The notes under the pieces were generated by a model, which saw only the letters and a list, made by a program, of their open reading frames with translations, was not told the DNA's origin and ran no database searches. This document shows, one piece after another, positions 16,303-25,919 of a stretch of 64,000 nucleotides of DNA. The position numbers and the translations under genes were made by a program. Origin of the DNA: Acinetobacter corruptisaponis (GTDB taxonomy: Bacteria; Pseudomonadota; Gammaproteobacteria; Pseudomonadales; Moraxellaceae); assembly GCF_030053775.1 (NCBI RefSeq), contig NZ_CP125670.1, positions 124,001 through 188,000 on the forward strand. The letters run 5' to 3'. Numbering within the stretch: the first letter of the stretch is position 1; every line of letters begins with the position of its first letter.

Positions 16303-19300
16303 TTAAGCCACACTACGACTATTGATATAGTTATAGGTATTTACAATATCATCAGCCAATTCGTTATAAACCGATTCAACTGCTGCTTGCTGCTGATCAA
16401 TGCTCATTGAGCTACTGGCGAGTTCTAAAGCACGTTCCTCCTTTTTGACCTGAATAATTGATTTAACACCTCTAGGGTGAATCATGGCCAACATATTGAT
16501 GACTGTATCCAAGTCATAGCGTTTACGAAGTATGCTGCGTACCGCTTGGTCATCTGGATCTGTGGTTAATAACCACAGGCGTTTTGAACCAACCATTGAA
16601 GTGAGGAACTGAACAAATTCATTGCCCTGCTTATTGATGACTTTTGATAAATAAGTCATACCTGTTGGACGTAGGCCTACAGCGGTTGTCAAACGACTGA
16701 CTTGAGCAGGTGTAAGGGATAAGGCCTGAACAATTTCTTTTCGTTCTTCAGGTGAACCCGATGAACAAACAACAAATCTACGGGCAGCTTTCACCAGTAA
16801 ACCAAAGTCACTGATGTATTGTGAGCTTAAGTAATAGGCAATACCCCATTTACGGGCTTCACGGCTGTCTCGCTCCAATTCCGCAAGCATGGTCTGGTCT
16901 GACTTAATGTTGTGCATCTCATCAAATACCATATATTTACGGTCAACTTTTAACTCGGCAACCAGTCTTGAATAATATTCGAGATAGGTATCAGGGATCT
17001 CACCACGTTGTAAGTCTTCTTCTGAATATGCAATACGTTTTTTATAGAACATGCGAATGATCTGGAAGAATAACGAGTTATTCTTTGGATTGTTTTTCAC
17101 AATCACATCCTGAAGATCCACTGAAGCAATACGGGCATCAGAAATATCGAATTCGGTATAGTTATTGAAGTTTGGATAATCAATTGCCACTTGAGACATG
17201 GCACGGGCAATCGCATCCAAGATGTAATCACCGTTGCTTAATTTATAGTTGCCATAAATACGTTTTACCGTATCAAACTTAGTCACTGCAATACAGTCAG
17301 CGAGAATAGGCATAGCATAGCGGTGAGCCAAGTTTCTGGCACGATAAAGCTTATTTTTGCGCTGTTGACTAGCCGTATCACGCTCTAAAATCGATTCTGC
17401 ACGTTGATGACACAGTAATGCCAGATCATGCAATCTTAATTGCTTACTCACATCAATGTTGATCCGAAGTTCTCTCAACAGAAAATCAAGTTCTGTACTC
17501 TGGCCAATTTGATATAGCTTAGGTTGAGCTTGGTCATTATCTGTTGCAAAGAAATCAAATGTTTCTTTCAGGATCAATGAAATTACGTTTGATACTTCCG
17601 CTTCTGGTCTATCGAGTTCCGATGGGGTAACAAGTGTCACCAGAAAGGATTTCATTTCTGCGAATTCATTTGACAATGGATGTTGTAAACCAACAGCCGT
17701 TTCTAGCGGATTAATAGCATCCCGTTTGGTACGTGAGATCCTGCGATACACACACAGATTTTTCCGAGAAGTATCCAAAGCATTTTGAATACCAAAGACT
17801 AGGCCTGATGAAGTCATCCCAACGTCTGTAATAAAAATATACGGGATACGATCTAGGCCAGCTGCAAGAACAGATTCAAATAATTCATTGTTCATCTGCA
17901 TCGACTTACCCGAACCCATTGAACCAATGATAATCGTGTAGTTATAGGCAAGTTCATCGGAGAAGTGCTCTAACTTCACCATTTTTCCGCAAGGTGTTCT
18001 TTGAACCATTGTGCCCTTTTTGAATGGTGATGCAGGACGATCCAATGGAAGTAGGTGCAATGCGTCTGGTAACGGAGCAGCTGCTAGAGGTGCATGATGA
18101 TTAAAGCCTAAAGGGAAATGAGTAAGATAGGCTTGAACGACATCTCCAGTGCGCTCCAGTGGAGCAGCATGACCCCAGTTTTGTAATGCACGCCATAACT
18201 TAGATTTTCGAATTTGTAATCGTTCTAACCCTTTTTCAGTCTTTTCATCCCAAGTCATCGCAGAGACCTGTAAACCGACCACAGTACCGCCAAAGTCCGC
18301 ATAACGCTGTAGGGCATCACCTGCTGACTTTAATTGAGCATTGTCTGCACCTTGCCATGCAACTACTGAAGCCAATGCCCGTTTCAGGCCAATACTGGCC
18401 ATACCATCACCAGAAAGCATGAATGAAACGGCATAAGGAATAGCCCGTACTGATCCATCACTTAATTCAGTCGTCTGCTGATTCATACGATCAAAGAAAT
18501 CAGCAAATGTTGGCATTATCGATGACATACCCGAAAAGCTTGGTGATGGTGGCACACTTAATGGAATAGGGGCATAAACCAGATCTCCAACTTCAACAGA
18601 TCCTTTTGGCGCAGTGATGTCACCTGCCTTATCCTTACTATCCAATGGCGTAATTGTTTGGATCATCAGCTGATCTGAAATCTTTGGATAAAGCACTTCT
18701 GAATAGTCATTAGGACTCGGACGAGATTTCCAACGCAAAGGGATAGGCATTCCAGAATTAGGAATGAATGGTTTATAGTTTGGATCAAAATAGCGAGGGT
18801 TCATCATGCGACCAATCGATGTGATAGCACCACTAACATCCAGTTTTTCTACCACCCCTTTAAAGTCAGAATGTTCAAGCTCGTTGATAATACCCTGAAC
18901 AAAAGTATCATGAATCGCCTTTAGTGCAGGCAACCCGTGCAACAGATTTTGTGCATCTTTCATTGTGCCGATTTCATAACGTTTAGCTAAGTCAGCAATG
19001 CGTTTATGATCATTTTTAATTTCAGCTGCATCAAGTAATCGAGGATGAGTGATGACGGCAATATAGCTTTGTTCATCATATAGATAAGGTTCATAAATGG
19101 CCTTGTTTTCATCAATAAATGAATTCAAGTTCAAACCTAACGTACTTGCCGTTTTCTTTTGGATCTCGATAATACGATCAATACCTGCATTACCGTCCAG
19201 ATCACGTCTGAAAACCCACATCAGCTTATGGCCAACGGTTTTAAAAGGATTTCGCAGGTAGCTATTCAACCGATCAATCTGGCCAAGAAATACTTCGTTA

Positions 19301-19569
19301 TAATCAATAGTGGATCTGATCCCGTCATATCGCAATAAGGTAACTAAAGCACCATTTTGCAGTACTAAATTATAGTGACCATCCACTGTTTCAATTTCAC
19401 AATAGTCTTCAGCTGAGGCCTTAAACATTTTTGCGAGCCAGACCAGTACCAATTCAACTGCTGAAATCGTGGCATTTGGCTTATAAGGTTTAGCAACAGG
19501 CGGTTTAGCATTTGCTTTATTAGTTTTAACAGTACGTCTAGTATCTGTTTTTTGTTTAGCATTTCCCAT
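16303..19569 (-). CDS. dotO: Type IVB ATPase DotO/IcmB homologue
   Basis: This 1088-residue VirB4-class ATPase powers assembly and transfer through the type IVB channel at the inner membrane. The N-terminal 480 residues form the VirB4-like front domain. Walker A is IIGSMGSGKSMQMN at about 545-558, and Walker B is KYMVFDEMHNI near residue 880, followed by the DSREARKWG helix. Length and order match Legionella DotO (about 1009 residues) and IncI TraU. It lies directly downstream of the 347-residue unknown gene. ATG 19569 is preceded by AAAGGTT. Confidence 0.88.
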   Translation of the reverse strand: MGNAKQKTDTRRTVKTNKANAKPPVAKPYKPNATISAVELVLVWLAKMFKASAEDYCEIETVDGHYNLVLQNGALVTLLRYDGIRSTIDYNEVFLGQIDRLNSYLRNPFKTVGHKLMWVFRRDLDGNAGIDRIIEIQKKTASTLGLNLNSFIDENKAIYEPYLYDEQSYIAVITHPRLLDAAEIKNDHKRIADLAKRYEIGTMKDAQNLLHGLPALKAIHDTFVQGIINELEHSDFKGVVEKLDVSGAITSIGRMMNPRYFDPNYKPFIPNSGMPIPLRWKSRPSPNDYSEVLYPKISDQLMIQTITPLDSKDKAGDITAPKGSVEVGDLVYAPIPLSVPPSPSFSGMSSIMPTFADFFDRMNQQTTELSDGSVRAIPYAVSFMLSGDGMASIGLKRALASVVAWQGADNAQLKSAGDALQRYADFGGTVVGLQVSAMTWDEKTEKGLERLQIRKSKLWRALQNWGHAAPLERTGDVVQAYLTHFPLGFNHHAPLAAAPLPDALHLLPLDRPASPFKKGTMVQRTPCGKMVKLEHFSDELAYNYTIIIGSMGSGKSMQMNNELFESVLAAGLDRIPYIFITDVGMTSSGLVFGIQNALDTSRKNLCVYRRISRTKRDAINPLETAVGLQHPLSNEFAEMKSFLVTLVTPSELDRPEAEVSNVISLILKETFDFFATDNDQAQPKLYQIGQSTELDFLLRELRINIDVSKQLRLHDLALLCHQRAESILERDTASQQRKNKLYRARNLAHRYAMPILADCIAVTKFDTVKRIYGNYKLSNGDYILDAIARAMSQVAIDYPNFNNYTEFDISDARIASVDLQDVIVKNNPKNNSLFFQIIRMFYKKRIAYSEEDLQRGEIPDTYLEYYSRLVAELKVDRKYMVFDEMHNIKSDQTMLAELERDSREARKWGIAYYLSSQYISDFGLLVKAARRFVVCSSGSPEERKEIVQALSLTPAQVSRLTTAVGLRPTGMTYLSKVINKQGNEFVQFLTSMVGSKRLWLLTTDPDDQAVRSILRKRYDLDTVINMLAMIHPRGVKSIIQVKKEERALELASSSMSIDQQQAAVESVYNELADDIVNTYNYINSRSVA

Positions 19570-19590
19570 AATTTAACCTTTATTAAGATA

Positions 19591-20634
19591 TTAAGAGATT
19601 GAAAACGGTTGAGAAGACAAGGAACGATTTTCAAAACAAGAAAAAATCTTGTTTAAAATAGTCTGATTGTTCACGTCCGAATTAGAATGAAATAATTGAT
19701 TAATGTCATTAAGAGCATCCTTTTGATATAAAGCAAAATACAATAATAGGAATGACATAATATTGTTTGATTTCTGCTTAAAGTCGAGCACCTTATAATC
19801 TTGCTTGGTATCAATATACTGTTTTAAATAAAATGGCGAAGCCAATAGATCCTGATCCAGTAATTTGAAAAATTGAGATTTGAATGAGTTAGCCTGATAA
19901 CCAACATGAAAAAATAGATCACCTGAATCGTCTGCCAACTCACTAGAATGGACAGCAATCTCAATATCCTCAATATTATCTAAGCGTTTTGCAAAATCCC
20001 CTCTTACTTTTTGGTTAAAAAGGAAAGAAAAAATACCTAGATCCACACCAAGTAAATCATTGGCAATGTGGTTCAATCTCTGCATGTGATCTCTATCAAA
20101 AATAGAGAGAGAGTTACGTGTGTGATTCACCATATTGAATTTGAAAGTCCAACAATCAAATTGGTGAATTAATTCATAAGTCAGTTCAAGCTTATTGAAC
20201 ATACAAATTTCTTGGTCAGAACAAATGATCGGTAAATTCGTATTCATTCCAAGTAAAGCAAGACGTTTAATTGCTCTGGAGCTAAGAGGCTGATCAGTTA
20301 CTTTTATGACATTTAACATGGCAGGCTTAACATCATAGATCTGACTTTGCTGTTCTTCAGTCAACGCCTCAAACGGTACAAGTAAAGGCAAATCAGTATT
20401 TGCTAAGGAGTCAATAATATAGTTTGAAAATGTCGATAGAAATAATGGCTCATATTGATTCGATAGCTCCAGACTTGACTCATAAAAACTTCCGAATTCT
20501 TGATATATGTTATTAAGTTCTGGATTAACTGAAACGTTTAATTGATTTAATTCGTTTAAAAAATCAAACTGTGAAGAATGATTTAAATTTCTAACCGACT
20601 TATATAAATAAGGTTGTAAATATTCATCGAACAT
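19591..20634 (-). CDS. Unknown protein between dotN-like and dotO
   Basis: This is a 347-residue soluble, acidic protein with no motif, signal peptide or membrane span that I recognise. Its start (ATG 20634) is 6 bp after the stop of the DotN-like gene and is preceded by TGAGGT. It is followed by dotO after 21 bp, so it is part of one operon. Legionella has no gene in this slot, so it may be a plasmid-specific T4SS factor. No function is proposed. Confidence 0.7.
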   Translation of the reverse strand: MFDEYLQPYLYKSVRNLNHSSQFDFLNELNQLNVSVNPELNNIYQEFGSFYESSLELSNQYEPLFLSTFSNYIIDSLANTDLPLLVPFEALTEEQQSQIYDVKPAMLNVIKVTDQPLSSRAIKRLALLGMNTNLPIICSDQEICMFNKLELTYELIHQFDCWTFKFNMVNHTRNSLSIFDRDHMQRLNHIANDLLGVDLGIFSFLFNQKVRGDFAKRLDNIEDIEIAVHSSELADDSGDLFFHVGYQANSFKSQFFKLLDQDLLASPFYLKQYIDTKQDYKVLDFKQKSNNIMSFLLLYFALYQKDALNDINQLFHSNSDVNNQTILNKIFSCFENRSLSSQPFSIS

Positions 20635-20640
20635 AAGACC

Positions 20641-21429
20641 TCACTTACTCAAATTTGAAAGCAATTTTTGCTCATAAATCTGAGTCCATTTATTAGAATT
20701 AAACTCATCTAATGATAAGTAATACTGAATTTGATCCTGATTAAAAATATTTTCATTAAATAGTAATAAAAAAGGAAAAAGTGATCCTTGCTTAATCTGT
20801 CCACCCTTACCTTTTATTAGCTTAAGCGCATTAATCAGACGTTCTAATCCATCATTTGAGGCAAGCGACTGGCGAATGTAAGCAGCATTAATACGATCAT
20901 CAATCAATGCCTCTTTAACATCCTTTTCAGCTTCAGGGAATTCGGTAAATATGCTATTTCGCACCTGTTCCAGATCGATGTTCGGACGTGAAAATTGCAT
21001 GGCTAGATTATCAATAAGCGAAGCAAAGAGACCACCAGACTTAAAGTAAACATTAATGGCTTTGTCAGGATGATGAGCTAATACGATCATAAATCTAACA
21101 ATGTGATTCACCTGAATCTGATTAAGATCATGACAAATACCTAGTGAAGCTGCCTTATCAGAGAGACACCATGACAAATGATGGACTCTATGGCATAGGG
21201 TGCAGGCAGGCACTAAATTGGATTCATTATTATTACTGTGATTTCCGTCAAGATGGTGAATTTCCAGAAACTTTAAATCGTGAAAATCACAGAAATAGCA
21301 ACGATGATCATGCTTAGCAAAAAAGGGAACAGAAATATTTGAATCAACTACATGCAGGTATTTTTCTGCATCTGAGATTGTATCCATTTGCAAATCTTTC
21401 AGGTGGTGTTTCAAAAAGTATGCTGACAT
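20641..21429 (-). CDS. HNH-fold DotN/IcmJ-like T4SS protein, start rebuilt by IS1
   Basis: This 262-residue protein has a zinc/HNH module near residues 43-85: CYFCDFHDL, EIHHLDGNHSNNNESNLV, ACTLCHRVHH. Legionella DotN/IcmJ has an HNH-like fold, lies between icmD and icmB, and serves as an adaptor in the DotL coupling complex. The position here is equivalent. An IS1-family element entered a few codons after the native start (ATG 22204, MRMKD). The present ORF begins inside the IS end (MSAYFLKHHL) and then continues with native KDLQMD. The ATG overlaps the transposase stop as TAATG, so coupled translation could keep the protein made. DotN identity rests on order and motif. Confidence 0.65.
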   Translation of the reverse strand: MSAYFLKHHLKDLQMDTISDAEKYLHVVDSNISVPFFAKHDHRCYFCDFHDLKFLEIHHLDGNHSNNNESNLVPACTLCHRVHHLSWCLSDKAASLGICHDLNQIQVNHIVRFMIVLAHHPDKAINVYFKSGGLFASLIDNLAMQFSRPNIDLEQVRNSIFTEFPEAEKDVKEALIDDRINAAYIRQSLASNDGLERLINALKLIKGKGGQIKQGSLFPFLLLFNENIFNQDQIQYYLSLDEFNSNKWTQIYEQKLLSNLSK

Positions 21430-22189
21430 TAAATGAAGCCATTATTGATGTAAAAAAAGGTTAAGTCGAAAGCTTTAAAATGGTTTTCAATCTTTTTTGA
21501 AAAATTACAACTCCTTCTAAAACCACGCCTAATTCGATGCCTTATTTTGCAATTATTACCTTCAATACCTACAGTAAAAAATTTACCAATACTTTGCTTG
21601 CAGTTTTTAAAAGCAGTTATGAAACTGTCCCAATGATCACTTGCAATTCGGGTGTAGTGAATACCTAATTGTTTAAGCTTTGTTTTCAATCGTTGAACTG
21701 TAGCTAAGTCTCTTTTACCCCAAACATAAGCAACAATCTCACCTGTTTCTCGATGGTAGGCGTAAATAAGCCATTGTTTATTATTTTTATTTCCCACAAA
21801 AGTCCAAAACTCATCAACTTCAAGAGACTCATAATGACTTTGTTTAGGCTGAATTTGGTAGGTCGATTCGGTTAAAGTACGTAAAACTTTACCGATACTG
21901 ATTCGCTCAACTTCAGCGATATCTCGTATACCACTACCTCTGACCATCAACTGTAATATTTTTCGAGTAATGCCTGAATTACATCCTAGATAGCTCAGAG
22001 CATGGTCACCAATAAACTGACGTTTACAGTCTTTGCACTGATAGTTTTGTTTCCCATCTACTTTGATGCCATTTTTCTTTATACTGTCACTGAGGCAGGT
22101 TGGACATTTGATTTCTAGAGTTATTCGCATTTCTCTATTTTATCAAAATTCAACCTGCTTTGTTTCAGCATACTTTTTGAAACACCACC
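21402..22189 (-). mobile_element. IS1-family insertion sequence in the dotN-like gene
   Basis: The element is 788 bp with perfect terminal inverted repeats GGTGGTGTTTCAAAAAGTAT (continuing GCTGA) and an exact 8-bp duplication ATCTTTCA at 21394-21401 and 22190-22197. It holds one transposase ORF in the same orientation as the dot operon. Removing it and one duplication restores a continuous frame from ATG 22204 into the HNH gene. Confidence 0.93.
21429..22130 (-). CDS. IS1-family transposase (single-frame type)
   Basis: This 233-residue protein has an N-terminal zinc ribbon (CPTCLSDSIKKNGIKVDGKQ, then CKDCKRQFIG) and a helix-turn-helix (GSGIRDIAEVERISIGKVLR). The DDE core has VDEFWTFVGNK and IASDHWDSF, and a late RHRIRRGFRRSCNFSKK block. 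It is encoded in one frame, unlike the frameshifted insA-insB' of classical IS1. Its stop TAA shares an A with the ATG of the downstream HNH ORF. Confidence 0.88.
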   Translation of the reverse strand: MRITLEIKCPTCLSDSIKKNGIKVDGKQNYQCKDCKRQFIGDHALSYLGCNSGITRKILQLMVRGSGIRDIAEVERISIGKVLRTLTESTYQIQPKQSHYESLEVDEFWTFVGNKNNKQWLIYAYHRETGEIVAYVWGKRDLATVQRLKTKLKQLGIHYTRIASDHWDSFITAFKNCKQSIGKFFTVGIEGNNCKIRHRIRRGFRRSCNFSKKIENHFKAFDLTFFYINNGFI

Positions 22190-22220
22190 ATCTTTCATTC
22201 TCATTTCCTTTTCTTAAGGT

Positions 22221-22250
22221 AATGGGATAATAGAAGTCTATTATCCCATT
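22221..22250 (-). repeat. Perfect 13-bp hairpin after dotP-like gene
   Basis: AATGGGATAATAG (22221-22233) pairs with CTATTATCCCATT (22238-22250). There is no T-run on either side. It lies between the small DotP-like gene and the native dotN-like start. It may protect the upstream mRNA end or reduce downstream expression. Confidence 0.6.
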
Positions 22251-22258
22251 TACGTCAG

Positions 22259-22663
22259 TTAGACGTTGCCTGCTGCTGAGTTCGCACCAGAGAAGAAGAA
22301 GTATCCTGATCCTGCCAAGACCACACCTACAGCCAATTTACCAATTGCTTTAGGAGCTGTCGCATCACTACCAGGTTTTCCAATTTTGGTAAAATCAAGA
22401 ATTGCTAAAACAAACAATACGAATCCAACGAAGATCATAGCTAACTGACCAAATGCCATTGCATCATTTAGGCCACCAGTTGCACGGTCTTTAATGTCAC
22501 CGATTGATTCACCTGCCGCAGCTGCACCACGTTTAGAACCGCCCTCAAGTGCTGTTGTGTCAGCATAAGAAGCAGCTGCCATACCACACATTGTTAAGAA
22601 CACCCCTGCTTTTAAATAGGCGTTGCTAGTTGATTGCTGTAAGCTATTGATATTTAAAGACAT
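22259..22663 (-). CDS. DotP/IcmD-like small membrane protein
   Basis: This is a 134-residue protein from ATG 22663, chosen over GTG 22675 because GAGG lies 7-8 bp before it. It has an N-terminal signal-like segment (AYLKAGVFLTMCGMAAASYA) and two more hydrophobic helices (LAMIFVGFVLFVLAILDFTK and LAVGVVLAGSGYFFFSG), the layout of IcmD/DotP. The gene sits exactly where icmD lies relative to icmC and icmJ. Family members are inner-membrane parts of the type IVB machine. The call is by layout and order. Confidence 0.62.
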   Translation of the reverse strand: MSLNINSLQQSTSNAYLKAGVFLTMCGMAAASYADTTALEGGSKRGAAAAGESIGDIKDRATGGLNDAMAFGQLAMIFVGFVLFVLAILDFTKIGKPGSDATAPKAIGKLAVGVVLAGSGYFFFSGANSAAGNV

Positions 22664-22765
22664 TTTTCGCCTCACTTTTCCTTTTTAGATTTTTCTGTGA
22701 AAAATCAATGATTTAGATTTATTATCCAAGTGGATCGACCAACTTAGACAGTTATTAAAAAGTTT

Positions 22766-23344
22766 TTAGGTAAGCCCGATGATTTTAAAAAAATCAAGCC
22801 CAAAAATTGTTGCTGCTAAAGCATGAACTTCTTCTATTTTGTATGCGAGCATTCCTCCTATGAGATAGACAAAGCCTTGTGCATTACTTGATTTACCAAT
22901 GCCATCACTATTGTCTCTCCAGATAAATAGACCTTTCATTAGTGCCAGTAGTCCAACTAGCTGACACACACCGATTAGAACCAAAACTGTAAGATTCAGT
23001 TCAGCTGTATAAGAATTTCCAACATTTTGTGAATAGTCGTAATAAGTGACCGCAGCAGGTGTCGTATCACTCATAAAGCTTCCCATCACATCGACTAATT
23101 GGAGATTTAAACCCAATTGCGCCATGATCACTGCGATGATCATTTTTACAAAAACACCCATCGCAGATGGACGGCGGATTTGCGTTAAATATCGACTTGC
23201 ATTGACTGGATCTACTACACCAACGAAGTCGAAAACTGCTCTTACAAAGATAATGAATCCAAATAAAATACATGCGTAACGAACAACTGTTGTCGTAGCA
23301 ACGATTAACGTTCCTGAGTTCTGTAATACCTCAACAAATTCCAT
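22766..23344 (-). CDS. DotE/IcmC-like membrane protein
   Basis: This 192-residue protein has four hydrophobic helices: about 15-42 (VVRYACILFGFIIFVRAVFD), 65-82 (KMIIAVIMAQLGL), 112-138 (VLVLIGVCQLVGLLALMKGL) and 155-175. It shares the region FGFIIFVRAVFDF with the IcmD-like neighbour (FVGFVLFVLAILDF), as DotE and DotP are related in Legionella. AAGGAG precedes ATG 23344. It is placed between the DotF-like and DotP-like genes as in the icm operon. Confidence 0.65.
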   Translation of the reverse strand: MEFVEVLQNSGTLIVATTTVVRYACILFGFIIFVRAVFDFVGVVDPVNASRYLTQIRRPSAMGVFVKMIIAVIMAQLGLNLQLVDVMGSFMSDTTPAAVTYYDYSQNVGNSYTAELNLTVLVLIGVCQLVGLLALMKGLFIWRDNSDGIGKSSNAQGFVYLIGGMLAYKIEEVHALAATIFGLDFFKIIGLT

Positions 23345-23362
23345 GCTCCGACTCCTTGATCA

Positions 23363-24265
23363 CTATTTAGTGAACGAAACTTCACCAGATTGCTCATTTA
23401 CATCAAGAACTCGGTAGCCTGTTGGTAAGCGATCTCCTACAGCATAAGAACTTGTATTTCGTCCATCAGTGAGCCATACACGATTGCCCACAGTCGCAAT
23501 CACTTCCTGATTGGCAGGAATGGCTTTGCCTACTGCAACACCTTTTTTAGTTTCACGTAGCGTTACAACGTTCGCACCTTGATTCGCACGGGTATTTTTG
23601 ATTAACAATTGAAGTTGACCGATAGTGATGTGCTGACGCTGAACCACATCACGCATACTGTTTAACTGTGCACGTAATTGAGTATTTTCAGTTTGAGCCT
23701 GAATCAGTTCTTGATTTGTCATAGCAGCCTGTTGTTGCATCTGTCCTTGTGGGCTGTTCGGATTAACAGGTGCAGGTGTATTCGGAACATACACTGGAGG
23801 TAAATTGTTCGCTGCATTGAACTGGCTAATTAACTGTTGACCCTCGTAGCTATATGCAGGTACGTCTTGTCCATTGCTATTCTTGATTGTCACATCACCA
23901 GAAACAGGTTGAGTCTGTTTTGGCATAGTTACAGGAACATCCATCATTTGAGTTTCCTGATACGGCGCAGGCATATTCTGGAAACCTCCTGCTGCTGCCA
24001 TATTTGGATCAGCCATCGGCGCACCATTCGGCACTGACGGTGCTACTTGAGGAGCTGCTGCTGTCTCTACTGGAACTTCCTGAGCAACTTGCTTATTACC
24101 ACCTTTCTTACCCATGAATAAGAAAACAACAAGTAATAATCCGACCACCACAGCACCAATAATGATGTATTTCTCTTTATTGGATTTACCAGTTTCAGGC
24201 GCATGTGTAGATGATTCATAAGAATAATCATCAATATCGTGGTCTAAATCTTGATTCTGACTCAT
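23363..24265 (-). CDS. DotF/IcmG-like bitopic protein
   Basis: This 300-residue protein has a short acidic cytoplasmic head and one membrane span at about 32-52 (YIIIGAVVVGLLLVVFLFMG). A Pro/Ala/Gln-rich periplasmic stretch follows, then a coiled coil near 180-215 (MTNQELIQAQTENTQLRAQL). A conserved-looking C-terminal domain has GNRVWLTDGRNTSSYAVGDR. The topology and the position between dotG and dotE match IcmG/DotF, an inner-membrane component near the core complex. It lies 20 bp from dotG. Confidence 0.68.
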   Translation of the reverse strand: MSQNQDLDHDIDDYSYESSTHAPETGKSNKEKYIIIGAVVVGLLLVVFLFMGKKGGNKQVAQEVPVETAAAPQVAPSVPNGAPMADPNMAAAGGFQNMPAPYQETQMMDVPVTMPKQTQPVSGDVTIKNSNGQDVPAYSYEGQQLISQFNAANNLPPVYVPNTPAPVNPNSPQGQMQQQAAMTNQELIQAQTENTQLRAQLNSMRDVVQRQHITIGQLQLLIKNTRANQGANVVTLRETKKGVAVGKAIPANQEVIATVGNRVWLTDGRNTSSYAVGDRLPTGYRVLDVNEQSGEVSFTK

Positions 24266-24285
24266 ATCAAAAACTCCAAATGCTT

Positions 24286-25911
24286 TTATTCTGTAATGTC
24301 TTTATTGATGAAGATGTAGAACACAGTGCCTACTGGCGTTCTAAATGTAGTCGGCTTATTGCCGTAGATACTGTCGATCTTAGATCCGAAATCTTCACCA
24401 AGTTGACCAACCACGTTACCCATGATGCGCTTGTTACTTGGTTCTTCCTGATTTACTATCACAGCACCATTGGTGTATGTGGTATTACCCAGATAGTCAC
24501 GGTATGCGTTGCCATAGCCCTTTGCAGCACTACTTGCAATCATGGCCGTTGAGTTCTTGAGAATGTGACGATCTATATAGGTCGCCATACCGAAAGAGCC
24601 TTGTAGCGTTTGTGCAGTAGCATCAATAGAAAATTCAGGTTTAACGCCGTCAGATAAGACACGGCTTAAAGTAAACTGAATGTTGTCTTGTGTTTTTCTG
24701 ACATTGCCAATAACTTTACGGCCTTTAAGTTTCCCCGTCATAATCTCGGAAAACACTTGATCACCGTCATCGGTATTCACGTCATTTAATAATCGTGCAG
24801 TAACTCTTGTACCTGCGGGTATGAGGATTTTCTTTCCGTTACCTGTATTAGTACCGTTTGCGGAATTTGCCCCACCATAATTAAGGTTAGATCCGTTACC
24901 TTGATTACCGTTACCTGTAATTTGTCCATTACCTGTATTAGTACCATTTACGGAATTAGGGTTTTCAACTGCATAAGTCGATACGGCGTAACCTGTGCGT
25001 TTATTACCGCCGTTTTTCTGATCTTCACCAGAAAGACGCTTGATCTGCTTTTCAACAAATCCATACAGAGTTGTTTCTGATTTTTCATTCTCAGAAATCT
25101 GTCTTTGTGATTCTTGGTCATACCAAGATGCAAATTCATTATTGTTCTGCACGTATTGCTGAGCAGCAGGACTTGCATAATCAGGAGCTAATTGGACATA
25201 TTGCGGTTGCTGCGAATATTGCGCCTGTTGAACCTGACCTTGTGCAGCCTGACCATTGGCAGGTACTTGCTGCCCTTGCGCCGTGTTACCGCTATATGAC
25301 AGGTTTTGAGTTGAATTAAATAACGTACCGTTTACCTGCCCTGACGTAACGCCATTCGCTGCGTTATTGGTAGCAGGCAATACTGCCTGACCTTGACCGT
25401 TGGATTGACGAATCACCAAGTTACGAGGAGTGAAACTCTCCCCACGTTGTTGCGCTTGCTGAGCCAGAATCGCCTCTTGTTGACGAATATATTGGTACTG
25501 TTCTGGCGTAACTTCTTCTGCCTGCCCTACGTTTGTTTCAGGCGCATCGAATTTAGTCTTAGAAGCATCAATCTGGTCTGGTGTTTTTGATCCTGCAAAG
25601 AACAGCTTAAAAATACCAATGAACAAAACAATTGCGATAAACGTACCGATAATAACCATGAAACGAAAAATTCCATTCTCGTTCCAGTTCTTCATGAACT
25701 TTTCACCAAACTTCATATTGATGCGCTCATCGGCATCATTAGGGCGAATGTCATTAGGGTTATATGTATCGTTGATACCATCCGAATTAACTTGCGAATT
25801 CTGATCTAGTTCAGTCTGAACTAGATCAACGCCGTTATTTTGGTCAGTTTGTCCTACATCAATATTTTGATTGCTAGGTACTGACTGAGAGTTTTGATTA
25901 TCTTGAGTCAT
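24286..25911 (-). CDS. dotG: DotG/IcmE core-complex protein (VirB10/TrbI-like)
   Basis: This is a 541-residue protein. It has a cytoplasmic head of about 80 residues, a membrane span near 83-110 (FMVIIGTFIAIVLFIGIFKL), a Gln-rich linker, a GNG-type repeat at about 315-360, and a C-terminal VirB10-like domain. That domain begins ILIPAGTRVTARLLNDVNTD and contains SEIMTGKLKGRKVIGNVRK. DotG spans both membranes and forms the channel with DotH, DotC and DotD. The repeat encodes NSVNGTNTGNG-type sequence, and its DNA (about 24850-24990) resembles the 18-bp repeats at 28.2-28.9 kb and inside the recombinase gene. It sits 8 bp after dotH. Confidence 0.87.
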   Translation of the reverse strand: MTQDNQNSQSVPSNQNIDVGQTDQNNGVDLVQTELDQNSQVNSDGINDTYNPNDIRPNDADERINMKFGEKFMKNWNENGIFRFMVIIGTFIAIVLFIGIFKLFFAGSKTPDQIDASKTKFDAPETNVGQAEEVTPEQYQYIRQQEAILAQQAQQRGESFTPRNLVIRQSNGQGQAVLPATNNAANGVTSGQVNGTLFNSTQNLSYSGNTAQGQQVPANGQAAQGQVQQAQYSQQPQYVQLAPDYASPAAQQYVQNNNEFASWYDQESQRQISENEKSETTLYGFVEKQIKRLSGEDQKNGGNKRTGYAVSTYAVENPNSVNGTNTGNGQITGNGNQGNGSNLNYGGANSANGTNTGNGKKILIPAGTRVTARLLNDVNTDDGDQVFSEIMTGKLKGRKVIGNVRKTQDNIQFTLSRVLSDGVKPEFSIDATAQTLQGSFGMATYIDRHILKNSTAMIASSAAKGYGNAYRDYLGNTTYTNGAVIVNQEEPSNKRIMGNVVGQLGEDFGSKIDSIYGNKPTTFRTPVGTVFYIFINKDITE

Positions 25912-25919
25912 AGAGCACC

